From assembly GCA_023014485.1 (NCBI GenBank), contig JAJOZX010003215.1:1-64000 (forward strand): DNA of 64,000 nt, given 5' to 3'. This document shows positions 52,299-63,836 of this stretch, piece by piece; positions within the stretch are counted from its first letter, which is position 1; each line of letters opens with the position of its first letter. This stretch comes from Bathynomus jamesi (taxonomy: Eukaryota; Arthropoda; Malacostraca; Isopoda; Cirolanidae). The notes beneath the pieces were generated by a model. That model had not been told where the DNA came from. It saw only the letters and a list, made by a program, of their open reading frames with translations, and ran no database searches. A program made the translations under genes and the position numbers.

Positions 52299-53339
52299 TT
52301 CGTACATTTTATTTTTGTCTCCTTTTGAAAGTATTATGATTTTGTTTCTGTCTCTACCGCCTCCCAATTCCCCACCCCACCCCGAGTGTTCCTTCCTTCA
52401 TTGTTCGATCATTATCCGCTTTCATGACTGTTTCTTCCTCGCATAAACGAACTTGATCGTACCTTTAAATTCACCAAAAAAGAAAGTGAAAACATTACTG
52501 ACACTTTTAGAATTTCATTGATTAACGCCCGTTTTTTTTTTGTTTTGCTTTTTAACTTCGCTTATCGTTAAACCATCTGGAATTGATCAAATCTTATCAA
52601 ACGAATGAGAGGGATTTAAAAATGATACCTTTTTCCTCTTTTCCCAAGGTAAATATCTGGCAATTTCGTAATTCCTTACTCAAGTCGTCAAATATCGCTG
52701 GTTTGTCGCCTGCATAAATTTTACGTTCTGTAGCATCGTAATTTGAAATGGATATCCGTCACAAGCACCGTGCGCTCCCTTTATATATATATATATATAT
52801 ATAATTGCACAAATTTTGCCTTTCGTACATACATAAAAGCCCATGAAAGACAGAGAGACATAAATTTCAAATATTTAAATTCACCAGCGACGCCCAGTTA
52901 CCGTGAAAACCAATATACTGTATGTGCTTTGAAGGAAACTCTTTATTTCCAAGTGTATTTTGACAAAAATGTTTCACTCTCACAGTTATTTTTAACTCTT
53001 TCATACCTGAATTATGTTTAAGATTAAAGCAATTTTATATCTTATTATAAGGACTAACGTCTCGTAAAATTTTATGGTCGCATTTGCGACGTACGGCATG
53101 AAAGGGTTAATTAAGGTAAAAACCTTTGACTGGTTATAATAATAATGTAAATTGCTTCCCAAAATGCACTTTGGTTTACCAAAATGCATATACTGGTTTC
53201 CATGGTAAGTGGGCGTCGTTAGTGAACTTAATTCTTTGAAATTAATGCGCCTATATCTTTGATAGTCTTTTATGCGCGTACAGAGAACAGAACTTGCGTA
53301 ACTATATATATATATATATATAAAGAATACAAAGGACAT
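52299..53339. other. Spacer, no recognised gene
   Basis: AT-rich, with short (AT)n at about 52783-52803 and 53304-53322. The two short open frames have no domain and share a related segment (KAHERQRDINFKYLNSPATP and, on the minus strand, IKDYQRYRRINFKELSS), so they reflect an inverted repeat at about 52825-52930 and 53160-53290. Confidence 0.55.
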
Positions 53340-55690
53340 CAAAGAGCAACAGACCGGCTGGTCCGTACGAGGCCATCTGTTTAAGAAGGCAGGTTAAAAG
53401 ATGTAAGAAGACCGAAAGACAAATGAACGTTTTAAAGCGGACCAAGGAAGGGAGGTTGAAAGGAAGGAAAGAAATTTAAAGGTAAAGTGAAAATTTAAAA
53501 TATAGAGGAGGGAATCCGAGCGAAACCCCTACGATACTTTTATACGCCAACAAATGCTTCCAATTGGGGATTTAAGACTAGTTAAGTATCTAGTCTCTTT
53601 TTAAAGGGCTCGATAGAATTACTTTGAACTACTCTGGCTGGCAATCCATTCCACAAATTAACTATACGATTTAAGAAAAAAAATTATCTTCACTAGAATT
53701 AAAATGTTTACCCACTAATTTGAAACCATTACCGCGAGTTCTATCCGCATTTCTGAAGGCAAAATATTTTTCTGGTCGACATTATCAAAACCTTTAATCA
53801 TTTTAAATACCCGCATTAAATCTCCTCGAATTCGCCTTTATACGAGTGAGAATAAATTTAACATTTCTAAATGGGCAGCGTATGATTCGTTTCTAAGTCT
53901 ACGAATCATCTTAGTAACCCGTCACTGCACTCTCTCCAGTCTGTCTATGTCCCGTCGTAAATACTGGGATACCGGAACTGAACGCCTATTCCGGGCGGAG
54001 GCGTACCAAGGAATTATATAATGTTACCATTGTTTTCTCCGACTTAAATTCAAATGAGCCGCCAATAAGTCGTAAGATTCTATTTGCTTTTCCATCCGTT
54101 TCGATACTCGGTTTAATAGTGTCGTCAACAATAATACTTAAATGTTTCTCTTTCCCGTAACACTCGTTAGTGTCGTAACGCGTAGGATACATTTTTGTAA
54201 CGTTGTTTCTACCGATACGCGATGTTTTACATTTATCTATATTAAAGTTTGCCAAATTTCCGCCCACTCGAGTAACTTATTAATAACTTCTTGACTCCGC
54301 GGACGTTCTGCCGCTGATTTTGTTTGTGTCCTAGTTTGGTATCATCCGCAGATTTTGAAATTATACTTTTAATTCCTATGTCGTTGTCATTGATATAAAT
54401 AATAAAAAGAACTGATCCCAGAACTGATCCCTGAGGCACGCCTCTAATTACGCTTTTCCAGTTAGACGCTTTGCCATTAATGACAACTCTTTGTTTACGT
54501 CCACTAAGCCAATTTTCAACCCATTTGAGAACATTCCCATCACTTCCGTGAGAATGAAGTCTAGCTAATAATCTCCTACGGGGTACTTTATCAAACACCT
54601 TTCGAAAATTGAAATATATATATAACATCTACTGTTTTACCTCGTCATATATATTTACAATATCATTAAAAAAGTCGAGCAAATTAGCAAGACAAGAACG
54701 ATTACGTCGAAATCCGTGTTCAGAATCTTCGATTAAATTATAAATTTCTAAACGATTAACTATTTTGTCTCGAACGATCGTCTCCATCAGTTTACCAACA
54801 ATTGAAGTCAGACTAATGGGACGATAATTTCCCGGAAGCAATTTGTCCCCTTTTTTAAATATTGCCGTAATATTTGCGATTTTCCAATCGAACGGAATTT
54901 CTCCAGACTGTAAAGATTTATTATTAATATTATTATTATTATTAATTAATTAATTAAATATATGCAGTACGTAAGAGGAGAGACTATCGCGCAGTTCATT
55001 CCTTTAAGTAGCGTAGGGTAGAGCTTATCCGGACCCGGAGTTTTATTATAATTAATTTTACCTATGGTCGAGAGTATCGTACTTCAGTTTCACTAATGGT
55101 AAAATCGTGAAGTTTAAATGGTCATCACCGCGCATGATTAGGGGAACGGGAATGTTGTTCGTATTTACGTTAGTAAACGCGGAAGAGACGAATCTATTTA
55201 AGACTTCCTTCATTCGTAAGTCATGTAAATTTGTTCGTTGTTTTCGCCTATAAGTGGACCGACCAATCGTCTCCGCGAAGCGACCTTTTTATTCCTAATA
55301 TAATTATAGAATTCCTTCGGATTCAATTTAATTTAGTTCCCTGTATATAATTCATAGTTGCGCTTACTTTTTCTGATAAGTCTTTTGCTTCGCCTTCTCA
55401 ATTGCTCGTAGAGGCTCTGTACCGGAAACGTGCGCTGATCCGCATGATCAAGTGAGCAATTTCTGGAACCTCGCGAACATTTTCATCGGACAAATTACAT
55501 TCTTTAAATTTGAAATAGGCGTTCCTTTTAATTTTAGCATTCCACCATCTAGTTTTAACAAACTTCGCCAGTCTCTTTTTACGTAATGGGATATTACTCG
55601 ATTCTAAACGTTTAAAATAATAATAAAAAAAAAAAATCCACGTGTCATTAATATCATGACGCGATACAGTCATCCCAATTATGGGTCGAA
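53340..55690 (-). mobile_element. CR1/L2-like LINE remnant
   Basis: Read on the minus strand, parts of one non-LTR reverse transcriptase occur in order: WWNAKIKRN near 55560, the RT start YRPISLTSIVGKLMETIVRD (54629-54841), FRKVFDKVPRRRLL and GVPQGSVLGSVLFIIYIND with a degenerate active site (SKSADDTKLGHK, 54242-54628), then later RT (53986-54267). The C-terminal RLERVQ, TKMIRRLRN and IRGDLMRVFKM stretch follows near 53780-53940. Stops and shifts separate the pieces. The C-terminal signature is that of CR1/L2-type LINEs. Confidence 0.75.
54242..54841 (-). pseudogene. LINE reverse transcriptase core, interrupted
   Basis: Two frames meet near 54630 at a short TA expansion that breaks the protein. 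Upstream are GNYRPISLTSIVGKLME and DSEHGFRRNRSCLANL. Downstream are DFRKVFDKVP-like and GVPQGSVLGSVLF motifs and the catalytic box, where the usual FADD reads SADD. This is the RT palm; the enzyme is not functional. Confidence 0.72.
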
Positions 55691-55903
55691 AGTTGTAGTT
55701 TCATGTCACGAAATTTATCTCTCTTTTAAAATCCAAAACCTATTCTAGATTCTCTGAATTATGAACATTAACTTTAATTTCAAATGTTATTTATTTATGA
55801 TCACTCTTGATGAAGAATATTGCGTTCTCTTGGGGGGGGGGGGTCCCTTAATCATCTGAAAAAAGTGAACTTTCGAGCAAACCCTCGTAGAGTCAACGAC
55901 TCG

Positions 55904-55969
<66 letters not shown>

Positions 55970-56232
55970 ATGTTTCTTTTACCTGTGTGAAATTCAAATT
56001 AAGAAACAACCAAAATAATGAGAGTGAAATTAATATTTTGTGTACATAAAATAGGAAAATACTTTTTAGATTTATTAATAATTACATTATTTTTATTATA
56101 ATGATTTTAATTATAGTTCAATTACTACTTATTTGTTAATGTATTAATAACTGGTGTTGTTGTTGTACTTGTTGTTGTTGTTGTTGCGATAATGAAGAAA
56201 ACGAAGAGAATAAACCGATTTTATCTCTTCAG
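55691..56232. other. Spacer with poly-G run and (AT)n
   Basis: A G run lies near 55831-55842 and (AT)n at about 55911-55970. A (TTG)n stretch (about 56155-56185) lies upstream of the ZF31 polypyrimidine tract. Confidence 0.65.
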
Positions 56233-56499
56233 AATGACGTCACCACTTCGTCGACGAGACCAAACCCTCCGACGAGTACCCACAGTGGGGGTTTATGGGA
56301 GTGCTCCGTTTGTGGGAGGGGATTTAATCGTCACTGGCATTTGAAGAGACATTTGGCCACTCATCTGGCAGTAAAACCGTACTCCTGTCCGTACTGTCCT
56401 CACGCATCCAACATAAAAGCGAACCTTACACTCCACATTCGCAAAATGCATCAAGACAAACGAGTATTTGCGTCGCTCTCAAACGCCTTTTCATGGTAA
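56233..56499 (+). CDS. ZF31: terminal zinc-finger exon, canonical loop, no internal start
   Basis: Read in phase 0 from the acceptor gattttatctcttcag; no Met precedes the fingers. It gives 88 residues. The leader is Thr/Ser/Pro-rich (NDVTTSSTRPNPPTSTHSGG). Finger 1 is CSVCGRGFNRHWHLKRH with a 12-residue loop, linker HLAVKP without Gly, and finger 2 CPYCPHASNIKANLTLH with H-x4-H, then a 16-residue tail ending NAFSW. Finger 1 (RHWHLKRH) is closest to ZF32 (RYWSLKRH), 3 kb downstream, suggesting these two are duplicates. Confidence 0.86.
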   Translation, partial: NDVTTSSTRPNPPTSTHSGGLWECSVCGRGFNRHWHLKRHLATHLAVKPYSCPYCPHASNIKANLTLHIRKMHQDKRVFASLSNAFSW

Positions 56500-57767
56500 A
56501 ATCCATGACCATGAAACAGTCTCAAGAAGGAATTTCAAGTTAACGTGTACAGCATGTTATTTAGTACAAGATAGCGCTTTTTAGAAAAAAGTGTAAAGAA
56601 AAATTAGCGTGTCCAAAGAACTTCACAATCTACTGGGAAAGTAGTAATAGTAGTACTTCAGCAACAATGTCCAAAGATAATACACTAGGCTAGTCCATAT
56701 ATCAAAGTTTATAAGTGTTTATATTTATTAATATCGTATCGTATGTGTATCGTATTTGTATGTTTTCAAAATTCTATGTCTAAAACTTGTACGGAGTGTG
56801 CTACCGACCATTTATTAAACTGTAATTGTTTTTAAACTCACTTATAATAATAATGATAAATAATGGCTCTACATAATGTGATGAGCAGTAAAATCTATAA
56901 AAATGTTCTAGTGTTCTCTACCACACCTTTATGTAAGGTTACTCGCAATAAATATAAAAATTTTAGTTCTAGAAAATAGCTCAACTTAATTAATAGTGTC
57001 CAAAAAATGCACTTAGAATTTCTTAATATTGTCAGTGTACTTTAGATGATGAAGAATATGCATAATTGCATATACTGTACACAATTTTAGGAACCTCACC
57101 TTAGTTTTTAGAAATAAGGCGAATGTAAGATAAGCAAATGTTTTACAATTGGCATTTTATATATATATATATATATATATAATTTGTAATATTTTATTCG
57201 CTATATTTCCAATTAGGAAGTTATTATAATTAGGATGATGATTCATTAGTAAAATATATTAAATATTGGTGTATTCGCTACTCGTAAAATAACTGAAATT
57301 AATGCAGTTTATTTATAGATGAAAGATTTGCACTTTTTATGTAAAGCATCTGTGCATGTTCGTCACAAATTCAGCTTATCTTCATTAACTTTTCAGCGAT
57401 ATTTAGCGATAACTTTCCGTAAGTTAATCTCTATAAGAGCGGAGTTACTGAGATTAATTTAGAATTAATGACTGACTCATTACGGACGAGGTCAGCTCAC
57501 AATCCTATCATAGGAGTCACAGGGTTTTTTTTTTATTATTATTAGTGTGTGGGTGTGTGTGTGTGTGGGTGTGGGTGTGTGTGTGTTACGTGAAATGTAC
57601 TTAATGAATGAGTCACTTGATTACTGTGACCCAAGACGCTTCTTTTCTTTATATATAATATTGGAAGTTACGACATCCAAAGAATCATTTAACTTTAAAC
57701 TTATTTTTGGTTAGTTTTTATAGTTTATGATTAATGTGCTTTAGCATTTAAGGAAAAATATAATAAT

Positions 57768-57808
<41 letters not shown>

Positions 57809-58296
57809 CAATTTACTCACCAAAGAATCTATTTATGCGAAGGAATTTGTTTTCAGTGTTTGATTGTTTGACTTTATTAATAAATGTATTAAATGTCTTT
57901 GATTATAAAAGGAAAAAAGGTGTTTTTTATTTTCTTTTCTGACTCGTGATCTTCATCGGGAATTTGAAGGAGATAAAACTAATTTACTCGTAAAAGGACT
58001 TCCATACCACAAAGAATTCTTGTGCTTAGCAAAGAGGTAATTTTTACTTCCCCCTCTTCTCGTTACTGTGTTGGATTTAGGACTACTCGGGTATCATCAA
58101 GAAAAACACTGTTAAACACTGTTGGTACTCGGACACTACCTTGAATTACCCCAGCGGCCTAAAGCTTGGATTCAGTAGTTTTCGAGGGCTGAAGTAGGTT
58201 CCGTTACACAGATGAACCGAAGTATACTTGTTGGATAACGCCTCTAACCTTAAATACATTAAATAAAAGGTATAAGGTGAAATATAATATAATAAT
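56500..58296. other. AT-rich spacer with microsatellites
   Basis: (AT)n at about 57158-57182 and 57774-57805 and a (GT)n-rich stretch near 57545-57585. No coding signal. Confidence 0.6.
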
Positions 58297-58975
58297 GTAT
58301 AATGTTTACGCAAAGTTCTTTCCCAATTATAAACTTTAATAATAATAATTACATCCAAAGAAGACGCAGTAATGCATTGTTTTGCGTGTTGTTGCGTAGC
58401 GCAGCAAGTTTTTCCTTGTCAATGTTTGGTGTGGGTTAATGCATAATAATGTGATAGGCCCATTCTTCTTTGCTGAAAAGAATGTTACGGCACCAGTGTA
58501 CCTGGACACGCTCGAGTTCTTTGTAGCCCCACAGTTGGAGACCTTCAACCGTCCATCATTTTACGGCAATTCTTGAACACCACTTTTCCCGGAAGATGGA
58601 TTGATCGCGACGGGCCGGTTCCATGGCCTCAACGATCCCCCGACATGATGCCCCTGGACTTCTTCCTCCGAGGATATGTAAACGATTATGCGTACCATAC
58701 TCCTGTTGCTGATGACATTGACATTCTTCATGCGAAGATTTGCGATGCCACCAACAGTGTCACGAGAGATATGCTAGCGATCGTATGGTGTGAACTCAAA
58801 TTTCACTCGGATGTGCTACGTGTAACTAACGGCGCGCATGTTGAGATTTAAAGATAAACATAATAAACTTGATATGTTATGCAACAACACGCAAAACAAA
58901 GCATTATTGTCTTCTTTGGACTTCACGTAATTAAAGTTTATAATCGGGAAAGGACTTTGTGTACACCCTGTATTA
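58297..58975. mobile_element. Internally deleted mariner-like element
   Basis: Ends tttacgcaaagttctttccc and, inverted, gggaaaggactttgtgtacaccctgta; sub-terminal repeats with gttttgcgtgttgttgc are also inverted. The plus strand (58573-58851) keeps the C-terminal third of a transposase. Confidence 0.75.
58573..58851 (+). pseudogene. Mariner-like transposase C-terminal fragment
   Basis: 92 codons with GPVPWPQRSPDMMPLDFFLR, the third catalytic position region, then GYVNDYAYHTPVADDIDILH and a helical tail ending TNGAHVEI. This ordering is standard for a common arthropod mariner-type transposase. The DNA-binding domain and the first two catalytic acids are gone, so no activity is expected. Confidence 0.78.
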
Positions 58976-59172
58976 CTTAAAACTAAATAGTTTCCTTTCT
59001 CTGTATTGGAATGTAACATCTGCAACTTGAAATTTCCTTTTAACTCAAATGGGGCACGGTTTATCTAGGTAAACTTTATGTTCTCATCCTCTTTATTATT
59101 TATTCGAACTTAAACACGGGAAAAATTAAAGAAGTATTTATATAATAGTTAAATTTAGATATAATGTAACTT

Positions 59173-59252
<80 letters not shown>

Positions 59253-59462
59253 ATACTTGAGTATTATTAATAAAAGTGCATTGTGTTCCATTGGTACTAA
59301 GGTACGTGTAAACTGACGTCTTATTAGCAAATTAGCTTCTTATACCATGCAGAAATATATGTGAAATTACGTGTCATATAACTTTCCTGGCTGGGTTTTT
59401 GCGAGATTTTTTTTCTTGGGTATATTCAGTTGGTGTCATTTTTTTCATTTTTCTGTTTCCAG
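58976..59462. repeat. Spacer with (AC)n/(AT)n microsatellite
   Basis: (AC)n then (AT)n at 59175-59250, with AT-rich sequence on both sides up to the ZF32 acceptor. Confidence 0.8.
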
Positions 59463-59762
59463 GAACCTTTCAACATCCCAGAAAACGTCTCGAATTCCCA
59501 TTCTTCTTCTCCTTCTTCTACCTCTTCAGTAGTGTGTGCGGAAGGGTTTTTCCGTTGTACAATTTGCTCAAAGATTTTTTCAAGATATTGGAGTCTTAAA
59601 CGTCATCTAGCGATTCACTTAAATTTTAAACCTTTTCAATGTCCGTACTGTATTTACAACTGTTCCTTTAAAGAAAAGTTTCACCAACATGTTAAGCGCT
59701 ATCATCCAACATCACCTATTCCAAACATTGATTTAGACGTCTCGAAGTACCTCCCGATTTAA
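59463..59762 (+). CDS. ZF32: terminal zinc-finger exon, canonical loop
   Basis: A 99-residue exon after catttttctgtttccag, phase 0. A Ser-rich leader (SNSHSSSPSSTSSVV) precedes finger 1 CTICSKIFSRYWSLKRH with a 12-residue loop. Linker HLNFKP; finger 2 CPYCIYNCSFKEKFHQH with H-x4-H. In finger 2 the helix Leu is Phe and an additional Cys sits after the second ligand (IYNC). A 19-residue tail follows. Codon use is AT-rich compared with the 5' cluster. Confidence 0.86.
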   Translation, partial: EPFNIPENVSNSHSSSPSSTSSVVCAEGFFRCTICSKIFSRYWSLKRHLAIHLNFKPFQCPYCIYNCSFKEKFHQHVKRYHPTSPIPNIDLDVSKYLPI

Positions 59763-59909
59763 AGGTTCACCGATAACGACGACGATAAAGAGTTTGCTTT
59801 TGAGGTGTTGCTCAGCCTTTTAAAAAGGTGTATTATGGTTTGTTTATTGGTGGTGAACTCTCATTTAAAGTTTATATTGACTGCAACTTTAAAATTTATA
59901 ACCGTAATG
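59763..59909. other. 3' flank of ZF32
   Basis: Short AT-rich flank without features. Confidence 0.5.
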
Positions 59910-59988
59910 TACAGGGTGATCAACTTAAAAAGGGCGCACTGCAAAATGTTATATATTTTGCAATGCACACTTTTAAGTTGATCACCCA
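59910..59988. mobile_element. Short mariner-type hairpin MITE
   Basis: 79 bp: ACAGGGTGATCAACTTAAAA against TTTTAAGTTGATCACCC, apex in a TATATA box. A near-perfect hairpin. Confidence 0.8.
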
Positions 59989-60002
59989 GTAGTTAATGGT
60001 TG

Positions 60003-60160
60003 GTCAGCCGATCTACGTTGTGACCACGTCGCAACATTACTTCCCATCAGATCAGCGAGGTTAAGCGACGTTGGGTCTGATCAGTAGTTGGATGGGGGAC
60101 CGTCCTCTACGTTCAGATGATGTAGTGACCCGTAGATGGTTCGGATCCCACGTAAAGCTG
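60003..60160 (+). mobile_element. 5S rRNA-derived SINE
   Basis: About 100 bases have the order and motifs of 5S rRNA: gccgatctacgttgtgacc, cccatcagatcagcgaggtt, aagcgacgttgggtctgatc, agtagttggatgggggacc. This covers the internal A-box/C-box promoter region. It is diverged and continues into tggttcggatcccacgtaaa, a B-box-like segment shared with the second unit of the dimeric SINE at 36719. A 5S-headed SINE fits better than a 5S gene. Confidence 0.7.
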
Positions 60161-60163
60161 TAG

Positions 60164-60850
60164 GCGATCACCTGAAGATCAGGGCCCCCAATTTTCCCAC
60201 TTGAAGATCAAGGCCCCCACTTTTTCCCACCTGAAGATCAGGGCCCCCAAATAAAAGGAAGATAAAAGTAATGAGACCAGAAAATTTTTATTGTGATAAA
60301 AAAAACAATTTATGAGAAACATAAAGGTGGAACTGGCTGGGGGGGATAATCTTCAGGTGATCCATATATATACTGTATATATATAGATTATAGACAGACA
60401 TACAGTATATGCCCGGTTAGGTTAATTGAATGCCAGGTTAGGTCAACTGAATACCAGGTTAGGTTAACTGAATACCAGGTTAGGTCAACTGTACGCCCTT
60501 GATAAATAATTGGTTAGGTTAAGTCGTGATATTTTCGTTAGTTTTAACGAAAATATCACAACTTAACCTAACCAATCGTCAAGGGCATACCAGTTGACCT
60601 AACTGGGCATTCAATTAACCTAACCGGGCATTATATCCCATAGAATGAATTGTTTGTTTTATTTGTCACAATGATGATAGAGGGAATTAAACATAACCAC
60701 TACCACTCTTATCGGTGTAACCTTAACCTAAAAATTTAACATAAAAATAAAATAAATTTTGCTACCCGAAGTTCAAGGCCCCCCCAATTTTTTCCACCTG
60801 AAGATCAGGGCCCCCAGGTGAGGCTGGGGGCCCTGATCTTCAAGTGATCC
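60164..60850. mobile_element. Composite foldback, GATCACCTGAAGATCAGG family
   Basis: Outer arms gatcacctgaagatcagggc and gccctgatcttcaagtgatc pair. The phrase ctgaagatcagggcccccaa is repeated three times on the left and twice on the right. An inner palindrome of ggttaggtta-type repeats centres near 60540. A compact copy of the outer arms lies at 63745-63836. Confidence 0.75.
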
Positions 60851-60904
60851 GCTGTAGGTCCCTCCATCACATAAACTTTGTTTTTAAGGAGGAGGTTAAA
60901 CATC

Positions 60905-60951
<47 letters not shown>
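60905..60951. repeat. (AT)n microsatellite
   Basis: About 45 bases of pure (AT)n. Confidence 0.95.
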
Positions 60952-60954
<3 letters not shown>

Positions 60955-61039
60955 ATTATTTCACGAAAGTAACACGTGAAAAATATTTATGATGAATAAA
61001 ACCACGAAGGAAAGGAAACACAGAATGGTGCTCAAGCGC

Positions 61040-61061
61040 TTTCGTCTAATGACATCCTCAG
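61040..61061 (-). ncRNA. Hammerhead-like ribozyme core, minus arm
   Basis: On the minus strand: CTGAGGA, T, GTC, ATTA, GAC, GAAA. This is CUGANGA, a three-pair stem II with a tetraloop, then GAAA. Stems I and III were not established. Confidence 0.5.
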
Positions 61062-61236
61062 GAACACTGAAGACATAAAGGGTTACAGCCTATATATAGG
61101 TTACAGAAAAAAAAAAAAACTATATATATATATATATATAATAAACGGAGATATTGTATATATATATATATATGTATAGTTGTGTTTTTTCTGTAACCTA
61201 TATATAGACTGTAACCCTTTATGTACTTCAGTGTTC

Positions 61237-61258
61237 CTGAGGATGTCATTAGACGAAA
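61237..61258 (+). ncRNA. Hammerhead-like ribozyme core, plus arm
   Basis: The plus-strand twin of the core at 61040-61061, identical in the boxes CTGAGGA and GAAA and in the GTC/GAC stem. Confidence 0.5.
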
Positions 61259-61303
61259 GCGCTTGAGCACCATTCTGTGTTTCCTTTCCTTCGTGGTTTT
61301 ATT

Positions 61304-61310
<7 letters not shown>

Positions 61311-61342
<32 letters not shown>

Positions 61343-62937
61343 TAATCATTATTGAACTGTAGAAAAGGAGTATTGTTTGCACAATGTGTGTATATTGGAA
61401 GTTTCAATGTTTTTACATTTATCGTAATCACTTTGAAGGTTAAAACTCTAGAATTTACTTTGAAAATAATGAAGCACTTTTATAATATTATTCGGTCTCT
61501 ATAAGATTATAGTGAAAGTTCTTTTTTTTAAGTGATTTATTAAGTTTTGTACTTGTTTTATTTTATTGCTTATTGACACGTATACTGTATGTAGTACTTA
61601 TCCACTGTTATACTGTATAAAACGGTAGAAATCTCGCATTTTTTAAATCCTTTTGCGTTTATACGATTTGAACTTGGATTCTGTTAATGTACATTATTAT
61701 ATATCACGTGACATAAAGTACAGATTTTTCAAAAAAAATATTTTATAAATCACTTTCGTTGGATGATGAGCTTTTTTGGGCTGGGTAGGGGGCGACCAGT
61801 ACAAATTTTTACGTGTAATTTGGAACTTTGTAATATCGTATATTGGAATAATGAAGTTAGTTGAAGAAATTTTTGTTTTGAAATACTGAACTAGGTTCAA
61901 ATTATCTTGAGATTAAAGATAAAAAATTATATTAGTACCAAGTATCTTAAGTTTTATTTAAGTTTTGAAAATAATTGGATTTTTTTTACTTTTTTTAATA
62001 AAACAAAGCTACATTTGTTCAGTTATTGTATATAATTATTAAGTAAATATTCACTTGACTTGGTCAACGTTACTGGAAGGATAGACTAAATATATATTTA
62101 CGTAGTGTCATTGTTTATATCACTCAAAACTTTCTTAATTTAGAACTGATAACTTCTTTTTTGATGGTGCATTCTAGGGGAAGAAGTTTTTCCTTCTTTT
62201 CGGTATCAAAGCTTCTTTTCAGATGATAGAATAACGTCTTTTAATGATACCTAATTACTCTTGGTAGAAGATATGGTCTTTAATACTTCGTTTTTGCGTG
62301 AATTTGGAAAGTAGATAATATTTCTATTTATAGAAAGTTGCGGAAGATTTTTTTTCTATATGGTACACTCAAAAAGCTTATTTAATTAAAAAATATGTTT
62401 AAAATTATGAGGCCGACCTTTGTTCAATTTGTACTAAATAAACGGTGTTACTCGAAAATCAATTTTGCGTACATTACCCAGATGTAAGAATGCTGTATAT
62501 TTATTTGGAATTGGGGGTTGATTTTATTATGTAGAAAATTTGAAAAGCATTATTTCAGAGTAAATATAGCCTTATATGTTTTTAATTTAAACCATATTTA
62601 TTTTGAAGTAACATAATGTAGTTAATTAAATGTTAACAAAACTGCGCATCATAATTTTGAACACGCTATTTTGTCTAAAATGTGAACATTATTTTTTTTT
62701 ATGAAATAAGAATACTTTTGAGTGTTCATAATTTTTTTTTAACTTACAAACCAAAATTAAAACTTCAACAGTTTAAATATTCTGATGTCATATTCCCAAA
62801 AACGTTTTTTTTTTTCACCATCTTTTGATAGTATTCTAGTATGGCACTTTGATGCAATGATTAAACCATTTAAGTTGTATACCTCATCGAAAGATGAACA
62901 TTGTGCACGAGCCTAAGGCTGATTTTCCCTATTCCAG
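61311..62937. other. AT-rich spacer before ZF33
   Basis: (AT)n at 61309-61338, then AT-rich sequence with A/T homopolymers. No open frame with a recognisable product. Confidence 0.6.
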
Positions 62938-63234
62938 GCAACGGAAAACAACGCCCTAAGTCTTCAAAACTTAATGGCTTTGCGTCTTCCATCAATTTCT
63001 CGTCCTTACTCGAACGTTTGCATGCCCAATGACGATTCGTTACAATCTAACCGCGGTTGCATCTACTGCGGCAAAGTATTCCAAGGACGGAACTGGAAAC
63101 AAGACCTTGATCGTCACGTAATGACCCATACTGGAGAAAAACCTTACCGCTGCCCCTATTGCCCGCATCGAACTAACCGTTCCTTCAGCCTCCTCGTTCA
63201 CATACGGGGAATTCATCAACAGAAACGGAAGTGA
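62938..63234 (+). CDS. ZF33: terminal zinc-finger exon, GRNW variant
   Basis: A 98-residue exon after ttttccctattccag, phase 0, the last in the window. The leader (about 39 residues, ATENNALSLQNLMALRLPS) is more hydrophobic than most. Finger 1 CIYCGKVFQGRNWKQDLDRH has a 15-residue loop in which GRNRxQN has become GRNWKQD. Linker HTGEKP, finger 2 CPYCPHRTNRSFSLLVH with H-x4-H, short tail QQKRK. Its relation to ZF6-ZF14 over 50 kb away shows that the array continues as one family across the window, and perhaps beyond it. Confidence 0.87.
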   Translation, partial: ATENNALSLQNLMALRLPSISRPYSNVCMPNDDSLQSNRGCIYCGKVFQGRNWKQDLDRHVMTHTGEKPYRCPYCPHRTNRSFSLLVHIRGIHQQKRK

Positions 63235-63744
63235 CTTTCTTATCTATAAGAACTTAATCATTTATATACAATCGATCTTAAATACTTCAGGCGGAAAACT
63301 GAAATTTCTCTCTTAAAACACGTTTTATTAACTTGTGACACATGTTTAAACGCGTTACTTAGAAAACTAAGTCTCGCGTTATATAAAATACGCCAAATAC
63401 GAACTACAATCAGTCCAGAAAGTCTTCTTAAAATTTCCGATTTCTTACCGATATTTATCATGGAGTTTCACTAATGGACTTTCTTAATCGACTGTAGATG
63501 TATTTGAATAAAATAAATGATTAAATCAATTTATTTTGAAAAAGTATCGTTTTGAAGACTTAAACTTACGCATCATCAACCAGACAAAACTGTTATGATA
63601 GTTATTTAATGTACAGTTTCGGAAGAAAGTTCGACTAAGAAAAATTTCAAAAACTCATAAAAAAATTACTAATTGGTATAATCTGTTTTTAGGTACTTTA
63701 TTCTTTTTGGTGTCTAATAAAATTTCAATAACAAAACCGAAGGA
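63235..63744. other. 3' flank of ZF33
   Basis: AT-rich, with overlapping AATAAA hexamers near 63508-63516 that could end ZF33 transcripts. No other gene seen. Confidence 0.55.
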
Positions 63745-63836
63745 TCACCTGAAGATCAGGGCCCCCAGCCTTCGTTAGTTAGCCTTATAAGGCTAACTGA
63801 AGAAGGCTGGGGGCCCTGATCTTCAGGTGATCCAAA
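63745..63836. mobile_element. Short palindrome, GATCACCTGAAGATCAGG family
   Basis: 92 bp, an almost perfect hairpin: ggatcacctgaagatcaggg and ccctgatcttcaggtgatcc with the apex ttagccttataaggctaa. A simple version of 60164-60850. Confidence 0.85.

Larger units (their letters stand above)
60992..61310. mobile_element. Foldback with two outward hammerhead-like cores (family H2)
   Basis: Arms tgatgaataaaaccacgaag and cttcgtggttttattcatca are almost perfectly complementary. Each contains an intact motif, one on each strand. The inner part holds inverted ggttacag...ctgtaacc and (AT)n. Confidence 0.78.

Noticed and set aside
60003..60103. Functional 5S rRNA gene
   Set aside because: Several changes from the conserved 5S pattern, no terminal T-run at the right place, and a SINE-like tail.
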